Below are positions 23,988 through 35,369 of a DNA stretch of 64,000 nucleotides, piece by piece. Position numbers and translations under genes: made by a program. Origin of the DNA: Castanea sativa. Its lineage: Eukaryota > Streptophyta > Magnoliopsida > Fagales > Fagaceae. Numbering within the stretch: the stretch's first letter is position 1; the number at the start of each line of letters is the position of its first letter. Location: positions 7,909,001-7,973,000 of the forward strand of contig NC_134013.1 in assembly GCF_040712315.1 (NCBI RefSeq), read 5' to 3'. The notes below the pieces were generated by a model that saw only the letters and a program-made list of their open reading frames with translations, was not told where the DNA came from and did no database searches.

Positions 23988-24572
23988 TTGGCTAATTATC
24001 TGAATATAAATAAAAGATGGGTCTAAAAAAACAAGTAGTTTTCGAAGAGATGCTTCAAATGTACTAATTCGGTTTTCGATGCTTTTTTTCCCCTTTTTTT
24101 GGGCATCCTCAATGGAGGAGGATATTAGGGGGGGTGTTTGGTACCACAATTTAAACAACAGTTTTCAATTTTTAAATAATATTACATGTATTTCTACACA
24201 CTTTTTCACCCACACGTATTTTCAAAAAATACAAACAACGTTCCTAAAACAACATTATCAAACGACACCTAGAATTTAGAACCTACAAGAGTATCTTAGT
24301 TTTTTTAATTAATTGCTAATTTGCTACCCAGCTTAGCTCAGGTGGGTGGGGCAGCACTTTTAACAATTTTATTTTTTATTTTTTATTTTCGAACTGTAAA
24401 CCATATAGACTAGTAAGTAGTAGCTTCTCAAAATTTGGCCCAGTGGGCTTTTTTTTTTTTTTTTTTGCTTAGCCATCTCAGTTCTTCCACTGGTCAAGGT
24501 ACATTACTGGCTCCAAGGTGTATAAGGTTCTGCAAGGTTTTATTTGGACTTTTGGAAGGGACCCTAACTTGA
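23988..24572. repeat. Segmental duplication, copy 1, right part
   Basis: Matches 37010-37437, with GAGATGCTTCAAATGTACT, GGGCATCCTCAATGGAGGAG, GCTACCCAGCT and CCATCTCAGTTCTTCCACTG in the same order. Similarity stops at 24572, where LTR-like sequence starts with TGTTGATGTCC. It carries one MITE that copy 2 lacks. Confidence 0.85.
24129..24269. mobile_element. Short MITE (GTTTGGTA type) with TAG target duplication
   Basis: A 141-bp insertion with ends GGGTGTTTGGTACC and TCAAACGACACC, flanked by TAG on both sides (24126-24128 and 24270-24272). At the matching place in the other duplication copy (about 37136-37141) the sequence runs straight from GAGGATAT to GAGAATTTAG. The empty site is therefore preserved and the insertion came after the duplication. 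Confidence 0.75.
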
Positions 24573-26480
24573 CCAATGTTGATGTCCATTTTTGACAAAA
24601 CGGCCCAATAGCAGAAGAAGCTCAACAATATAAAAAATGTGAAGAAAGAAAGTAGTAAAATAAAAACCATTGGGCCAGAATGGCAGGATGGTGGTCCACA
24701 ATCCCACAAAATAATGAATGGTCTCAAAGAAAGCAAATAGGTTGCGAAAACCCCAAAGAATGTAGTAGTAAGCTTATGAGAATCATAAGAAATGGAAAGA
24801 AAGCAAACGGGCCGGAGGAGCCCAAAGAAAAGAATTAGTAAATGGGATTGGTTTGAAGGCGAATAAACCCAAAGACAAAGGATGTGGTAATTGGGTTAGG
24901 GAAGTTCAAAGGATTTAGCGAAACCCATGGGAATGAAAGAGGTAGGAAAGAATGGAATGAGCCAAGGATGCCTAAAGAATGAAACAGGCTGAGGATGCCC
25001 AAGGAATGAAGTGAGTCAAGGAAGCCCAAGGTGTTGAATGGACTAGCCTAGCAGGAATGCTGGGTAGTAAAGACTAAAAGAAGGAATACTATGAGAAATT
25101 GGTATGGTAGGCGTTATAGCCCGCAAGCCCAGAAGTAATAACAAGACAAAAAAGGGGTGAATGATACCATAGCAGGAACAATACAGTGGTGTGGTAGGAG
25201 CACCAACCAGCCCATGAACAAAGGATAAAAAGGGAACATGGGCTGAATTAAAGAAAAGAAAGCCCACACCCAAGCAATGCCTATCTCGAAGAAGAAATGT
25301 GATGCAAAGAATGAAGACCCAAGAATTCATTCATACCGCAAGAGTTAAACAAAAATCAGCGGGAACAGACAAGCTTGAAGGCCATGGCAAACTAGTGAGA
25401 GTCAGAAAAGCAATGGGCTCATATGGAAGTGGGTCATGTACACAAGGCTCAGACACTACTTACTTGTACCCAGCCAATACATGGGAGGTGGGTCACGGGT
25501 TAGAGGTAAGAAAAGGTGTGGTCCTGCAGTGGGTAGAAGGGAGAGCCTATTTTGGGGTTCCTACTCAAACCCTTTTGGGAAAAATGTCCTACTGGGATGA
25601 CATCTCATCAAAAGAGGTAAACATGAGCTTGAGCTACTAGATGCATGCTATAGGTGTTGGTAAGGGAGATGATAAACCCTTATTCGGATGGGAATGCTAA
25701 GGGGGAGTAAAAACAAAATAAAACTACTTTTGTCTGGAAATGAGGAGTGGCACAGCCAACACAGTATAGTGGTGGTGGTGGTGGTGGTGGTTAGGCAACC
25801 GGCAGACCAGTGTGCAGTCTTGAAAGGACACTCACAATAGGCCAAAAGCGGTTAAGGGGTAAAAATGGCAAATCTAGTCACGACAGGCATTATAAGAAGT
25901 CATAGACATGCACAGTGAAAGGAGGAGGAAAAAAAGGGGAGAGTAAAAAAGAAAAAAAGAAAGAAAACAGAGAAAACGAGTAGAAGAAAAGAAAGAAAAT
26001 AGAAAACTAAGAGTAATGAAGATAAACATGAGTGATAGGAGTAAAAACATGCATTAATAAATCACCCACTTCTTTCCCTCTTAGTAGCCCATTCTCTAAT
26101 GAGTTAAGAATCTAAGATTAAGTCATCTGAGTCCATTTTTAACAGTGAGTAACTTCTATAATAGGATTCCGCTTTAAGGTTACCCACATTTTAGATTGGT
26201 TCCCCTTTTAGGCTTAAATCTACGAAGGGGTCAAGTTCATTCCTCTAGCAAACTACTCCTCTTTTCTTTTACCATGGTTGATTAAAGATTAATATGACAC
26301 CTTGCCATTAACTTATTCCTGTCGTTATCATGTTCTAACACTTCTTTCTTTGTGGAACTATTTACATATTATTATTAGTAGAAAGTATTTTAGTTAAATA
26401 TGTTTTATTTTTCTTGTTGTATTGTATTCTCCTACTATAACACTTATAACAATTATTCCTGCCGTGAGCGCGTGAACACA
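24573..26480. mobile_element. Probable LTR-retrotransposon-derived segment
   Basis: The segment begins exactly where duplication similarity ends, with TGTTGATGTCCATTTTTGAC. It continues with purine-rich sequence, a repeated AAGGAATG-type motif (24950-25030), a GGT trinucleotide run (25770-25790) and A/G runs (25925-26000). A right boundary near GAGCGCGTGAACA (26480) is suggested by TG...CA form only. No gag/pol frame and no matching target duplication were found, so solo LTR versus fragment is open. Confidence 0.4.
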
Positions 26481-27185
26481 CTCAAGATTGTTGATTTGAA
26501 GGGCTTCGGCTCGTCACAATACGAACATGTTGATACACGTCGTATACACAGATGCGAAACCCTATCTATGCGCCATAGTGCACCAAACGTGAAACTTTAC
26601 TAGATTGTTGCTGTGAAAATGGGGCACCCCCATTGCGTTATTCTCACGTTGAAAGCTTGGTGCATATAGCGTTTTGTGTGCTATGACGCATTTGAGGCGA
26701 AACACTGCTAGATTTTTGCCATAAAAATAAGGTGGAACGCTGTTAGATTTTTGTCGTGGAAATTTGGCAACGATTCCAAACACAATTGGAAAGCATTGGT
26801 CAAGACCATATCCATTCCAAAACCAAACCTCAAAGCCCAATACATTTAAAACCTCGAAAGTTAATGCCAACAGCTCGTTTTCAAGTGCCAATGTCCTTAA
26901 ATTATGATTTTACCAAAACAAAGGACTGTTTATAGACAGGCATTGTGGGGTACGTAACATCTTCCTCACACGTAACTAGACCTCCGAATTCAAGAATCAA
27001 GATTTTTTGCTCATCCAGATTAGATTAGGAAATGCCCTTTTTCTCACACTGAGAGAGGTGCGCGAGCGTCACCGTGATAGGTGGTCGAGCAGCTGCGAGG
27101 CATCAATAAGGTTTAACTTTTTTTTTTTAACTTGTTTTTTTATTTTTTTTTTAAAACAATAAACGTAGAATTGTTTGAAGAAGTG
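26481..27185. other. Unassigned intergenic sequence
   Basis: No gene recognised. The part at 26500-26780 has repeated short motifs (GCGAAAC, TTTTGCCATAAAA/TTTTGTCGTGGAA, CTAGATT) and moderately higher GC, suggesting an old repeat. A T-rich run is at 27119-27152. Confidence 0.4.
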
Positions 27186-27188
27186 GGT

Positions 27189-27490
27189 TAATGGGAGAGT
27201 GATCCTACTTTGTAGGAAATGTTTTAAATAAGAGTTAAAAATATATTTTTATAGTGTTATCCTCAAATTTTGCCTCTACTTAAACATAGGCTATAAGGGT
27301 ATTTTGAAACAAAAAAAAAAAAGTCCAGTCTAAACAGGGGAAGAGTGATCCCGTTTTGTAGGAAATGTTTTAAGTAAGAGTTAGAGATATATTTTTACAG
27401 TGTTATCCTCAAATTTTGCCCTTACTTAAACGTAGGTTATAGGGGTATTTTTAGACAAAAAAAAAATGCCTGGTCCAAAATGGGAGAAAT
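27189..27490. repeat. Tandem repeat, two ~150-bp units
   Basis: The two units share GAGTGATCC..TTTGTAGGAAATGTTTTAA, then TATATTTTTA.AGTGTTATCC, TCAAATTTTGCC and an A-run, starting at about 27197 and 27345. They differ by scattered substitutions. The unit is noncoding. Confidence 0.8.
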
Positions 27491-27877
27491 CTCTTAAATA
27501 GTAGTATAGATAATAATTTAAAAAATAAGAAGAATTACACAACAATTAATGATTTTTTATGAAAATTTTAGTGAATAAATTCATTCCAAATTACATAGAT
27601 TTGATAAATTTCAAGACTAATATAGATTTGATAAATGAAATTTAATGCAAGCTAGAAAAATATGATCATTAAAAAAAACCATTGGAAAGTATGATTGTTG
27701 AAAATTTTAAAAATGTTACCCTTGGGAGATTTAAAAATATAGTTATTGTGAATTAGAAAAATATAGTACTAGTTGGGAATGAATAGAGAAATATTAAAGA
27801 AAGAATAAAGAAGGAATGAATAAATTTCTTAGCCCAACAAAATCGTAAAAACGGCCCAACCCGATAATACTCAGTTA

Positions 27878-29213
27878 GAGCATCCACATTCATTTATTCT
27901 AATTCTATCCTATTTTACCATTCAAAAAGTTACTTTATTAATTATACAATACAATTTTACAATACCTCAACATTCAATCTTTTATTTTACCATACTACAC
28001 ATTAAAATAATATAAAAATAATAGTATAAAAATATTTCTCAATTCTCTCTCTGATCTCTATATCTCTTACTCTGTCAACCTTCTTTTAGTTACACCACCA
28101 CCACCGTCCACCTTCTCTCAGTCACACCACCACCACCATCCACCATCCACCTTCTCAGTCACACCACCCACTTCTGCTAAGCAAAATCCATAGCAAAATC
28201 CAGAAACCAGAAACCAAAAATCATTCACAAACTAGAAACCATCGTTCTAAATCTAAATCAAAAATCAAAATCAAAACTGAAAACCCACTACCGACCCACG
28301 CCGCCGTTGCACCACTGACCCACGCCTACATCAGTCACAAACCCACCACCGCCAAAAAACCACACAACTCGTCGATCTCCACCGGTAAAAACCCAAATCA
28401 CTTACCGATCTCCGATCTTCGATCCAAATAAAAACAAGAAACCTATGCCGCCGCTGCACCACCTGACCCATGCCCACATCAGTCACAAACCCACCATCGC
28501 TAGAAACCCACTCCCACACAAATCACAACCCACCTGACCCACACAAACCACGCGACCCAACCGCCGCTGGGTAGCTCGATTTTGTTGAAGCTTGAAGGAA
28601 GCGGATTCGCCGCTGGGAAGCTTGAAGGATGTCGGTTTGAAGAGAGAGGGTCATCTACACATGCAAGACTGTTGGTTTGAAGAGGGTTATCGGAGCACCG
28701 ATGCCTCGTCGGAATCACTATCAAAGAGAGAGGGTCATCGGCGAGAGAGAAGCATCTATTATCGGAGAGAGAGGGGCATCGGAGAGATTGAGTGAATCGG
28801 TAAAGGATCGGAGCACCGATGCCTTGTCGGAATCACTATCAGAGAGAGAGGGTCATCGACAAGAGAGAGGCATCTATTATAAGAAAGAGAGGGGCATTGG
28901 AGAGAGTCACTTGGGTCTGAAGAGAGTAGAGAGCAAATGAGAAAGAGAGAAGGAAGAGAGAGAAAAGAAGAGAAATAATGAGGGAGGAGAGAGAAATTCC
29001 CGGGTAAATAAATAGATGAGAGAGCATTAAAAAATTATATTTTTTTATCCCATTTAGCTACAGTACCATCTTACATTTACGATGGTACTGTAGCTATATG
29101 GCAAAAAAAATTTGGCCTTTTCCAATTTGCCATTTTCATTGCTGAGCAGTTTTTGAGTCTAAATGCTAAATGCATCTTACATTTGGCATATACCACGCTC
29201 ACTGCTGATGCTC
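27878..29213 (-). mobile_element. PIF/Harbinger-type nonautonomous element, copy 2
   Basis: A 1336-bp element from GAGCATCCACATTC to CTGCTGATGCTC, flanked by TTA on both sides (27875-27877 and 29214-29216). It is the inverted relative of the element at 16812-17975, sharing the terminal 150 bp or so, the ACAGTACCATC hairpin (about 29050-29095) and the GATCGG/GAGCACCGATGCC interior. Its interior is longer and carries two extra direct copies of a GGAGCACCGATGCC block (28692 and 28809). No transposase is present. Confidence 0.82.
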
Positions 29214-29876
29214 TTACAGTAATGCTTAGTGTATCACACTATCACTAGGACTCTACCTTAGCGGTACAGCTCAATAAGACTCCTACCAAATCGGAATCCT
29301 AATAGCTTGGCAATACTTTGGTCTTTTAAATTAAAGATAGAATTGGGTTCTTAAATAGTGATATTTGTTTTTCTTGCATACCGTGCGGCATTCTTTCCTT
29401 CTATTCCCAATGTTTTTCAAATCCGTGATTATCAAGGTACCTATCGCACAAAATTTTGATATTTACGGTTTATTTTCAATATGTCTTTTAAAGTTCCATG
29501 TTTTTCTTTTGGATTATGCGCAAACAGGATTATATATTAAAATTTTAAATATGCGAAGCTACAGTTTATAAACTTTATATATACTTCTCAAACAATGAAA
29601 AAAAGCGCTAATTGTTCCTTCTTTTACCTAAATATTCAGTAGTCTAATTTGTTTGTAGACAATTGCAATCTTTATTGTAATTAGTAACATTAGGTTATTA
29701 TTTTGGTTTATAGATCAATATACTTTATAGTAACTGAATGCTAATATATAATCAGTTTTCAAGTCAGTCTTCATTTGTGGTTATTGGGTTGCAGTGTTTG
29801 AAAATTAAACCAAAATTCACTTAAATTTTTAATATTTTTTTTGTCCTCGGAGAATTTCCTCTTTGGAAAATTTCAG

Positions 29877-29970
29877 TAGATTGTGTTTCTTTAACTATAG
29901 ATACATACCTTGGATTGTATCATGTATGGCTTTAGTTCTTATTCGGTCTTGTTTGATTTAAGTGATTTTT
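29877..29970 (+). repeat. Upstream flank repeat of the F-box gene
   Basis: The block from TTGTGTTTCTTTA through ATGGCTTTAGTTC to ATTCGGTCTTGTTTG recurs, diverged, at 31370-31460 just after the F-box gene. The gene is thus bracketed by direct repeats, as expected if a neighbouring tandem copy was lost or shortened. Confidence 0.7.
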
Positions 29971-30056
29971 AATTTCACTATAAGGTTTCAAGTTTGTATA
30001 TATAAACATAGTGGGCAAAATTCATATTTCCTCGTTATTAGGCAGTCAGGACGTTG

Positions 30057-31221
30057 ATGACGATGGGGGAAAATTCCCAAGAAAAGAAAAAACAAAAATT
30101 GGAGACACAGGTTGGATTTGAAGATCTATGTCCGGAGCTTGTAGAAAAAATCCTCTCTCATATCCCCTTAAAACCTCGTACAAGATTGAAGTGTGTATCA
30201 AAGACTTGGTGTGATTTAATAACCTATATTCGCCACTCGAGCTCCTTCAAATCTTCCTTAAGCATAGTTTATGATCGTAGGGGACAAGACAGAATGGGTG
30301 AAGCCATTTTCATCACATTTGAAGACCGAGCACTCCCACTCTCACTCAGTCACACATTCCATTGTGGCTTCTTGCTCGATTCTTGCAATGGCTTGCTCTT
30401 ATATTTGGCGATGGATAAAGAACATGTTTCCAAGGATGGAGAGGCTTGTGCAAAGTTTGTTGTTTCAAACCCTGTTCTTAACCAATGCCTTGAAATTCCT
30501 TTCCATCAGAGATGGCACTGTTTTATTTTTGCAGCTCGTCTTTGATGGGTCACAAAAACACTTCAAGGTGATACATTACTCAACGTACAGATTCACTCAT
30601 TCCCGCAAAGTAATCAAATGCTACATATTTTCATCAGAAACAATGGAATGGAAAGAACATGAGGCAAGAGTTTTCAACTCCTCGTTTTCATGTGTTATTA
30701 GTAACTGCCATTATGCTTCACTTTACTGGAAGGGAAAGCTCTACAGCATATGGGGCAAAAGCATGCTGGTTTATAATGTTGAAAATGGTTTCTTTACTCT
30801 CGTGTCATTACCAAGAATAGGGCAATGGCCTTGGAATGAAGTGTTATTGTGGGAGTTCGAAGGTCAACTACAATACTGTCAATCAGGATTTAGAGGATTT
30901 CATATATGGACTTACAAAGACTTAAACTGCAAGTGGTTGCTCAAGCAGAGTGTGACGGATGATGAATTGAAGTTGCGAAATTGTATGTTATTTCTTGATG
31001 ATGAGGAAAAGAGAAGGTTCCTAAAAAGTTTATATTATATACGTGTTGTTGCCTTTGATGATGATCTGCAGGTCGTATATCTTAAAATTTCAGACGCCAT
31101 CTTTTCTTATAGCCTAGAGACTCGACAATTAGCGAAAGTCATGTGCTCTGATCCTTCTTCATTTGACTTGCACACAGTCGATAATTTTCCATTAATCTTC
31201 AAAGTTTACCAGTTTAGATAA
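30057..31221 (+). pseudogene. F-box protein with F-box-associated domain, single frameshift
   Basis: The first frame starts at the ATG at 30057 and carries a clear F-box at about residues 23-59 (FEDLCPELVEKILSHIPLK, then RLKCVSKTWCDLI). FBA-type blocks DSCNGLLLYLA and SNPVLNQCLEIP follow, and the frame stops at 30543-30545. The next frame continues the same protein family at once (LVFDGSQKHFKVI, YIFSSETMEWKEHEARV, LYWKGKLYSIWG, FEGQLQYC) to a TAA at 31221. The switch lies within about 30520-30545 and fits one inserted base. Read through, the protein would be about 387 residues, normal for an intronless plant F-box/FBA gene. F-box proteins of this class choose substrates for SCF ubiquitin ligases. 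As it stands it gives only a truncated F-box protein. A sequencing error or a recent null allele would explain the otherwise clean frames. Confidence 0.85.
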
Positions 31222-31369
31222 TAGTCTTCTTTCGCATACCAGCCAAGAGTAAGATATCCTATGGTTTCATTTGCTCCAAATGTATCTGTCAATATATTCT
31301 AAACTTGATCATATTTTGACATATTATGGATTTTGTGACTCAATTCCCAAAATGTAAAAACTTCATAAT

Positions 31370-31460
31370 ATTGTGTTTCTTTAGCTTATAGATCTACCAT
31401 TTAGATTGTATGTTTTATGGCTTTGGTTCTAATTCGGTCTTGTTTGGTTACTTTGGTAAA
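31370..31460 (+). repeat. Downstream flank repeat of the F-box gene
   Basis: Partner of 29877-29970, in the same orientation, with shared blocks TTGTGTTTCTTTA, ATGGCTTTGGTTC and ATTCGGTCTTGTTTGG. Confidence 0.7.
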
Positions 31461-31842
31461 ATTCTTACTAAAAGGAATCAATGTTTTAGTAGAAGCATTG
31501 TTTGGTTGATAAGATTACAGCTTGTTAAGAAACAAATTGTACCATTATACAGATTTTGGGGGGCTTAAGACAAAAATTTGGAAGGAATTCTTATATGTTA
31601 TTTAAATAGATATTTAATTTCATATGTATTCAAAGCAACTTCATTACTCTTGTTACTTTGTTATTGATGTTTACATGCTATTGTTACTGCTGAATGAGCA
31701 ATAATTTTGGCTCTTTTTTAATGGGAAAAAATCTTTTTATTTGTGATTTTTTAGTGAAATGAAAAATGGTCAGATGTGATGGGTTATAACACTTTTCAAC
31801 TTCTTTATCAAACAAGTTTTCAAATTTTGGTTTTAATAACAC

Positions 31843-32112
31843 GGGTCTGTTTGGATAGAACCTATTTTGCTGAAACTGAAAACTGAAAACTGAAAACACT
31901 GTAGCAAAATAATTTTTAAATGTGTGAATAGTATTGTGGGACCCATTTTTAATGAAAAAGTTGCTGAAAAGTGAAATTTATGGGACTCATGAACAGTAAT
32001 TTTGTATACTGTTCATAGCTGAAAGTCAATATATGCGGCTGGGTTTAAAAAAAAAAAAAAAAAAAAAAAGCCAAAACGCGGACGTGGACGCAGAACGCGG
32101 ATCCAAACGCCC
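31843..32112. mobile_element. MITE, GTTTGGAT...ATCCAAAC family, copy 1
   Basis: The segment begins GGTCTGTTTGGATAGAAC and ends GCGGATCCAAACGCCCT, giving terminal inverted repeats. It shares almost all of its length with 37862-38132: AACTGAAAACTGAAAACACTGTAG written in pieces, GTGGGACCCATTTTTAATG and an ACGTGGACGCAGAA block. A long A-run lies at 32047-32069. It is noncoding. Confidence 0.75.
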
Positions 32113-32875
32113 TCACAGTTTGACCCACGCCATACTAAATTTTTTAGATGGAAGCAGGCTTGAGCTCTATTGTTTATGATAGTAAGTTTCCAATTGGCAA
32201 GACCTGTAGGCAGCAAGTTCTTCCTGTAGTATAAGTGATCTTGTAGTTCTATATGTGGAAAAGCCTTTTATGTTTAACTTATCAACATGAATAGTTGATT
32301 CTGATAATGGTTAAGAAATGTTTATTTGATCAAAGCTCAAAAGGTATATAACAGGGCTTTGCAAGTGTACTAATATATATGATTTACATGCCATTTTATA
32401 AGATTGCTTGCAATTACAAATAAGCTCTACAATTGAGATAGAAACAAAGCTTAATAGTAAAAATTCAATTAAAATTTATTTCAGCCCATTATCAGAACAA
32501 ATTTAAAGTTCTGAGCGTCCACCCTAGCACTTCATGAGTGTGAGTGTGTAACATAGAATTTCTAAGAGTTTTAAGTTGTAAGAATTGAAATTTCCAAGAG
32601 TTTGACATTTATTATGTTCAAATAACTATTTCACTAAGGTTTCTTTCCACTTTATTTCCCTAAATTTTATTTTTAGAGAACTTTCAAAAGAAAAAGAAAA
32701 AAAATTGTTTCTTTTTTTCAATATCAATTGCTATTTTTTTTTTTGAAAATTGTTTTTTCTTTCCAACTAATAACCAATCGTGTTTTGGAATTTGAAAAAA
32801 AAAAAAAAAAAAACTGCCCTCATTTTCTCTCCCTCTCCCCCTTGGCTTTCACCTTCCACCTTAGGGAGTTTTTTT
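32112..32875. other. Intergenic AT-rich stretch
   Basis: No gene recognised. It contains several T or A runs (32700-32815) and no further structure that I could support. Confidence 0.5.
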
Positions 32876-33520
32876 TAAGTAATTAATATAACATATAAAG
32901 ACACACTTAAACCCAAAAGGCTTAAGCCCAATGGGTAAGTACTCAATTATGTTATATTAACCATTCATTCTTCTCATCATTATTCAATGTGGGACTTCAC
33001 TCTCATGTGTATACCCACCAATCTCCCTCTTACGTATGAGTCTTTGCCTCTCTGTGAGCTTCAAGACCTTTCTGTGGGCCATGAACAAGTCCTACTCACT
33101 CCCCATTGCCTAATAGGCTTTTCCCTTCACTAGTGCATCACCCATGGACCTCCACGTGTCAATCTCGCATATCTTTTATCCTTCATGGGAACCTCACACC
33201 TCATCGTTGTCTAGTACCATTGGTAATAATACTCCCGTTGTCTAGCACATTGGCAATAATACTCCTTTGTTGGATCTTTTCCAAGATCGTTTGTGTGGGT
33301 TTTATGGGCTTGCTTAGTGCAATATACTATCCCCGCTCCAAGCATTGATACCACTTATTAAGGAGATAAACACATTTTAATATAACATAAAGAGACACAC
33401 TTAAACCCAAAAAAACTAAGTCAATGAATATGTACTCAATGATGTTAATTAATTACTCATTCTTCTCATCATTATTTAATGGAGGACTTCACTCACACGT
33501 GTATACCCAACAGGTGACTC
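32876..33520. repeat. Dispersed repeat with ~140-bp direct repeats at its ends
   Basis: The block AATATAACATA.AGACACACTTAAACCCAAAA ... TTCTTCTCATCATTATT.AATG ... GACTTCACTC..ACGTGTATACCCA occurs at 32884-33026 and again at 33379-33510. Between them is a moderately GC-rich stretch with two copies of TTGTCTAG..CCATTGG-like sequence (33207 and 33238) and CCAAGCATTGATACCACTT. The layout resembles a short terminal-repeat element of unknown class. Confidence 0.55.
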
Positions 33521-33684
33521 CGACGATTTTGATTCTAATTTAGTAACTATTTCACTAAGGTTTCTCACTAAATCCTCAAGCTAGGGTGCAATAATACTTG
33601 TTCATTGAATTTACTAGTAAGTTGTGTGTTGGATGCAACATAAGGATCATGGTCGTGCTCGTGTGGCACTGCCTACGGCCCTAT

Positions 33685-34999
33685 ATTCCTCTTCTCAGCT
33701 ATTCTTCCATCACAACTCCACTGAATACACAGTTGGTCCATTGTTTGCTGATGATGGAACATAGTGCTTACAAATATATTAATGTACTTGTTAATACACA
33801 CACATTACTGTACATCGTACACATGTATTTCATATAAGGAGGATCTACAATTTACAAAATTTGTCTCCAAACTGTTTTCGGAGGAATCTTCTTCAACCCA
33901 CTATACGACATTTTTTATAATTATTTATGTATGCTTGTGATCAAATGAAAATTAAGTCATCTAAACTGGTTAGATTATTAATTACTTCATATGATTAAAA
34001 GCACATGTTGATGGTTATTTTGATGATCATGTAATAAACTTGAAGAATATTTCTTCAAATGCAGTTTGGACAAAAATTCTGTTAATTTAGATTAGAAAGG
34101 CATGAAACACAGATATTTCCTAAACTTTTTCTTTCTGACAACAGCAGCCGTGTTTTCTTGATCTGCAGGTAATATATGGCTACGGAATGGTGGGGTCAGA
34201 TTGTGAGAAAATTTGATGATGAACCTTCATTCCTGAGGTTTGGTTTCGGAATTTTGCTTCCTTGACGGTGCACAGCTGATTCGGGTGTAGAACTATCAGT
34301 TTTGGGGATTTCTGAAGGTGTCAACATTTTTTCTCTATTAGGAGATCCTGCAGAGCAAATATAAAGTACATTGATTGATGTTTATTATTATACAGAAACA
34401 ACAGTAGCAATTGATAGTAGAAGGATTCCTTGTTTACAGCAATAAAAGAAAGTGTAACAAAAGCTCAGATATTAGTATGGGCATCAAATTTGATGAGAGT
34501 GCCATCATAACGTAACAGGAGAAATTCAGAACTCAGTAGAAGATGGTTGAACTGCAACAGATTATGGACATACTGGGAATCTAAAAGAAAGTAATTAATG
34601 CAATTTAAAATCCTAATCGCACTAAAAATGCATCTGGTCTCACTTGACAGCCTAAGGGCTGAATGATAATACATGAAGAAACAATTGTCACAATGAAATC
34701 TATAACAAACAGCTCAAATGGGGCTCACACACATCCGGTGGGTCTTGATTTCATGATCTCGCCCTCTATACATTACAACTGGAGGAGCTGTCATCGAATC
34801 TATAGCTCATTGGTGAGAATGGACTTAGGAATTCATAGTTGTGGTGAATAAAAATTTGAACTTAGCCAAGGACAAAAATGCTAAACTTCAGCTGTAACAT
34901 GATACTATTTTATTAATTCCAAATAAGTTTCTTAAATCAAATAGTAATCACATTGGACTGGAATGGGAATATCGTTGTTGTACATCAAACTATAATCTA
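33685..34999 (-). pseudogene. Orphan 3' end of a NAC paralogue
   Basis: This region matches 42455-43830 of the NAC gene on the same strand, covering the last intron, last exon and downstream flank. The exon copy starts after the acceptor at 34347. It reads in the parental frame as SPNREKMLTPSEIPKTDSST and on to PNLRNEGSSSNFLTI, then hits TGA at 34198-34196 through a one-base shift relative to the intact exon. All upstream exons of this copy are missing: beyond 34999 the sequence becomes the segmental duplication. It is a dead remnant of a tandem NAC duplicate. Confidence 0.85.
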
Positions 35000-35369
35000 A
35001 AATGCTTTTAAGCATGTTAGATGCCTCCTTTGTAGAGAGCCTGACTTTCAACGCTAAGGTGTTAGACTAGACAAAATACAATTTATACTCTACGGAAGTA
35101 GGGACTTATTAGTTATTATTAGGTCAACAATCACTTCAACTTCCCCCTTGGTCCTTGTACCTTTTCTTCTGTGAGTGCTATTAGTTGGGAAAAATACATT
35201 ATTTTTAGGGGCAAACACATGGGATGGTATAACCCGTTTTTATAGTATCTTTTTATATTACATTATCCATAATGCTTGTACTCTCTTACAAACTATGAAG
35301 TACAAACTTAAGGGTTGATATTTTTCATTTTTTTTAATTATTAATTTAATCATTTAATTAACATTCTTA

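Noticed and set aside
24310..24360. tRNA-like GCTTAGCTCAGGTGGGTGG sequence
   Set aside because: It resembles an A-box, but no B-box or folded tRNA follows, and the same words occur in the duplicated copy at 37.2 kb as ordinary flank.
25299..25640. 113-codon frame beginning MMQRMKTQEF
   Set aside because: Purine-rich LTR-like DNA on which long frames arise by chance; no motif of gag, pol or a host protein could be recognised.
28592..28940. Arg/Glu-rich frames (ERGHRRERS-type peptides)
   Set aside because: They come from GAGAGA-rich repeated blocks inside the second Harbinger-type element; the composition is repeat-driven.
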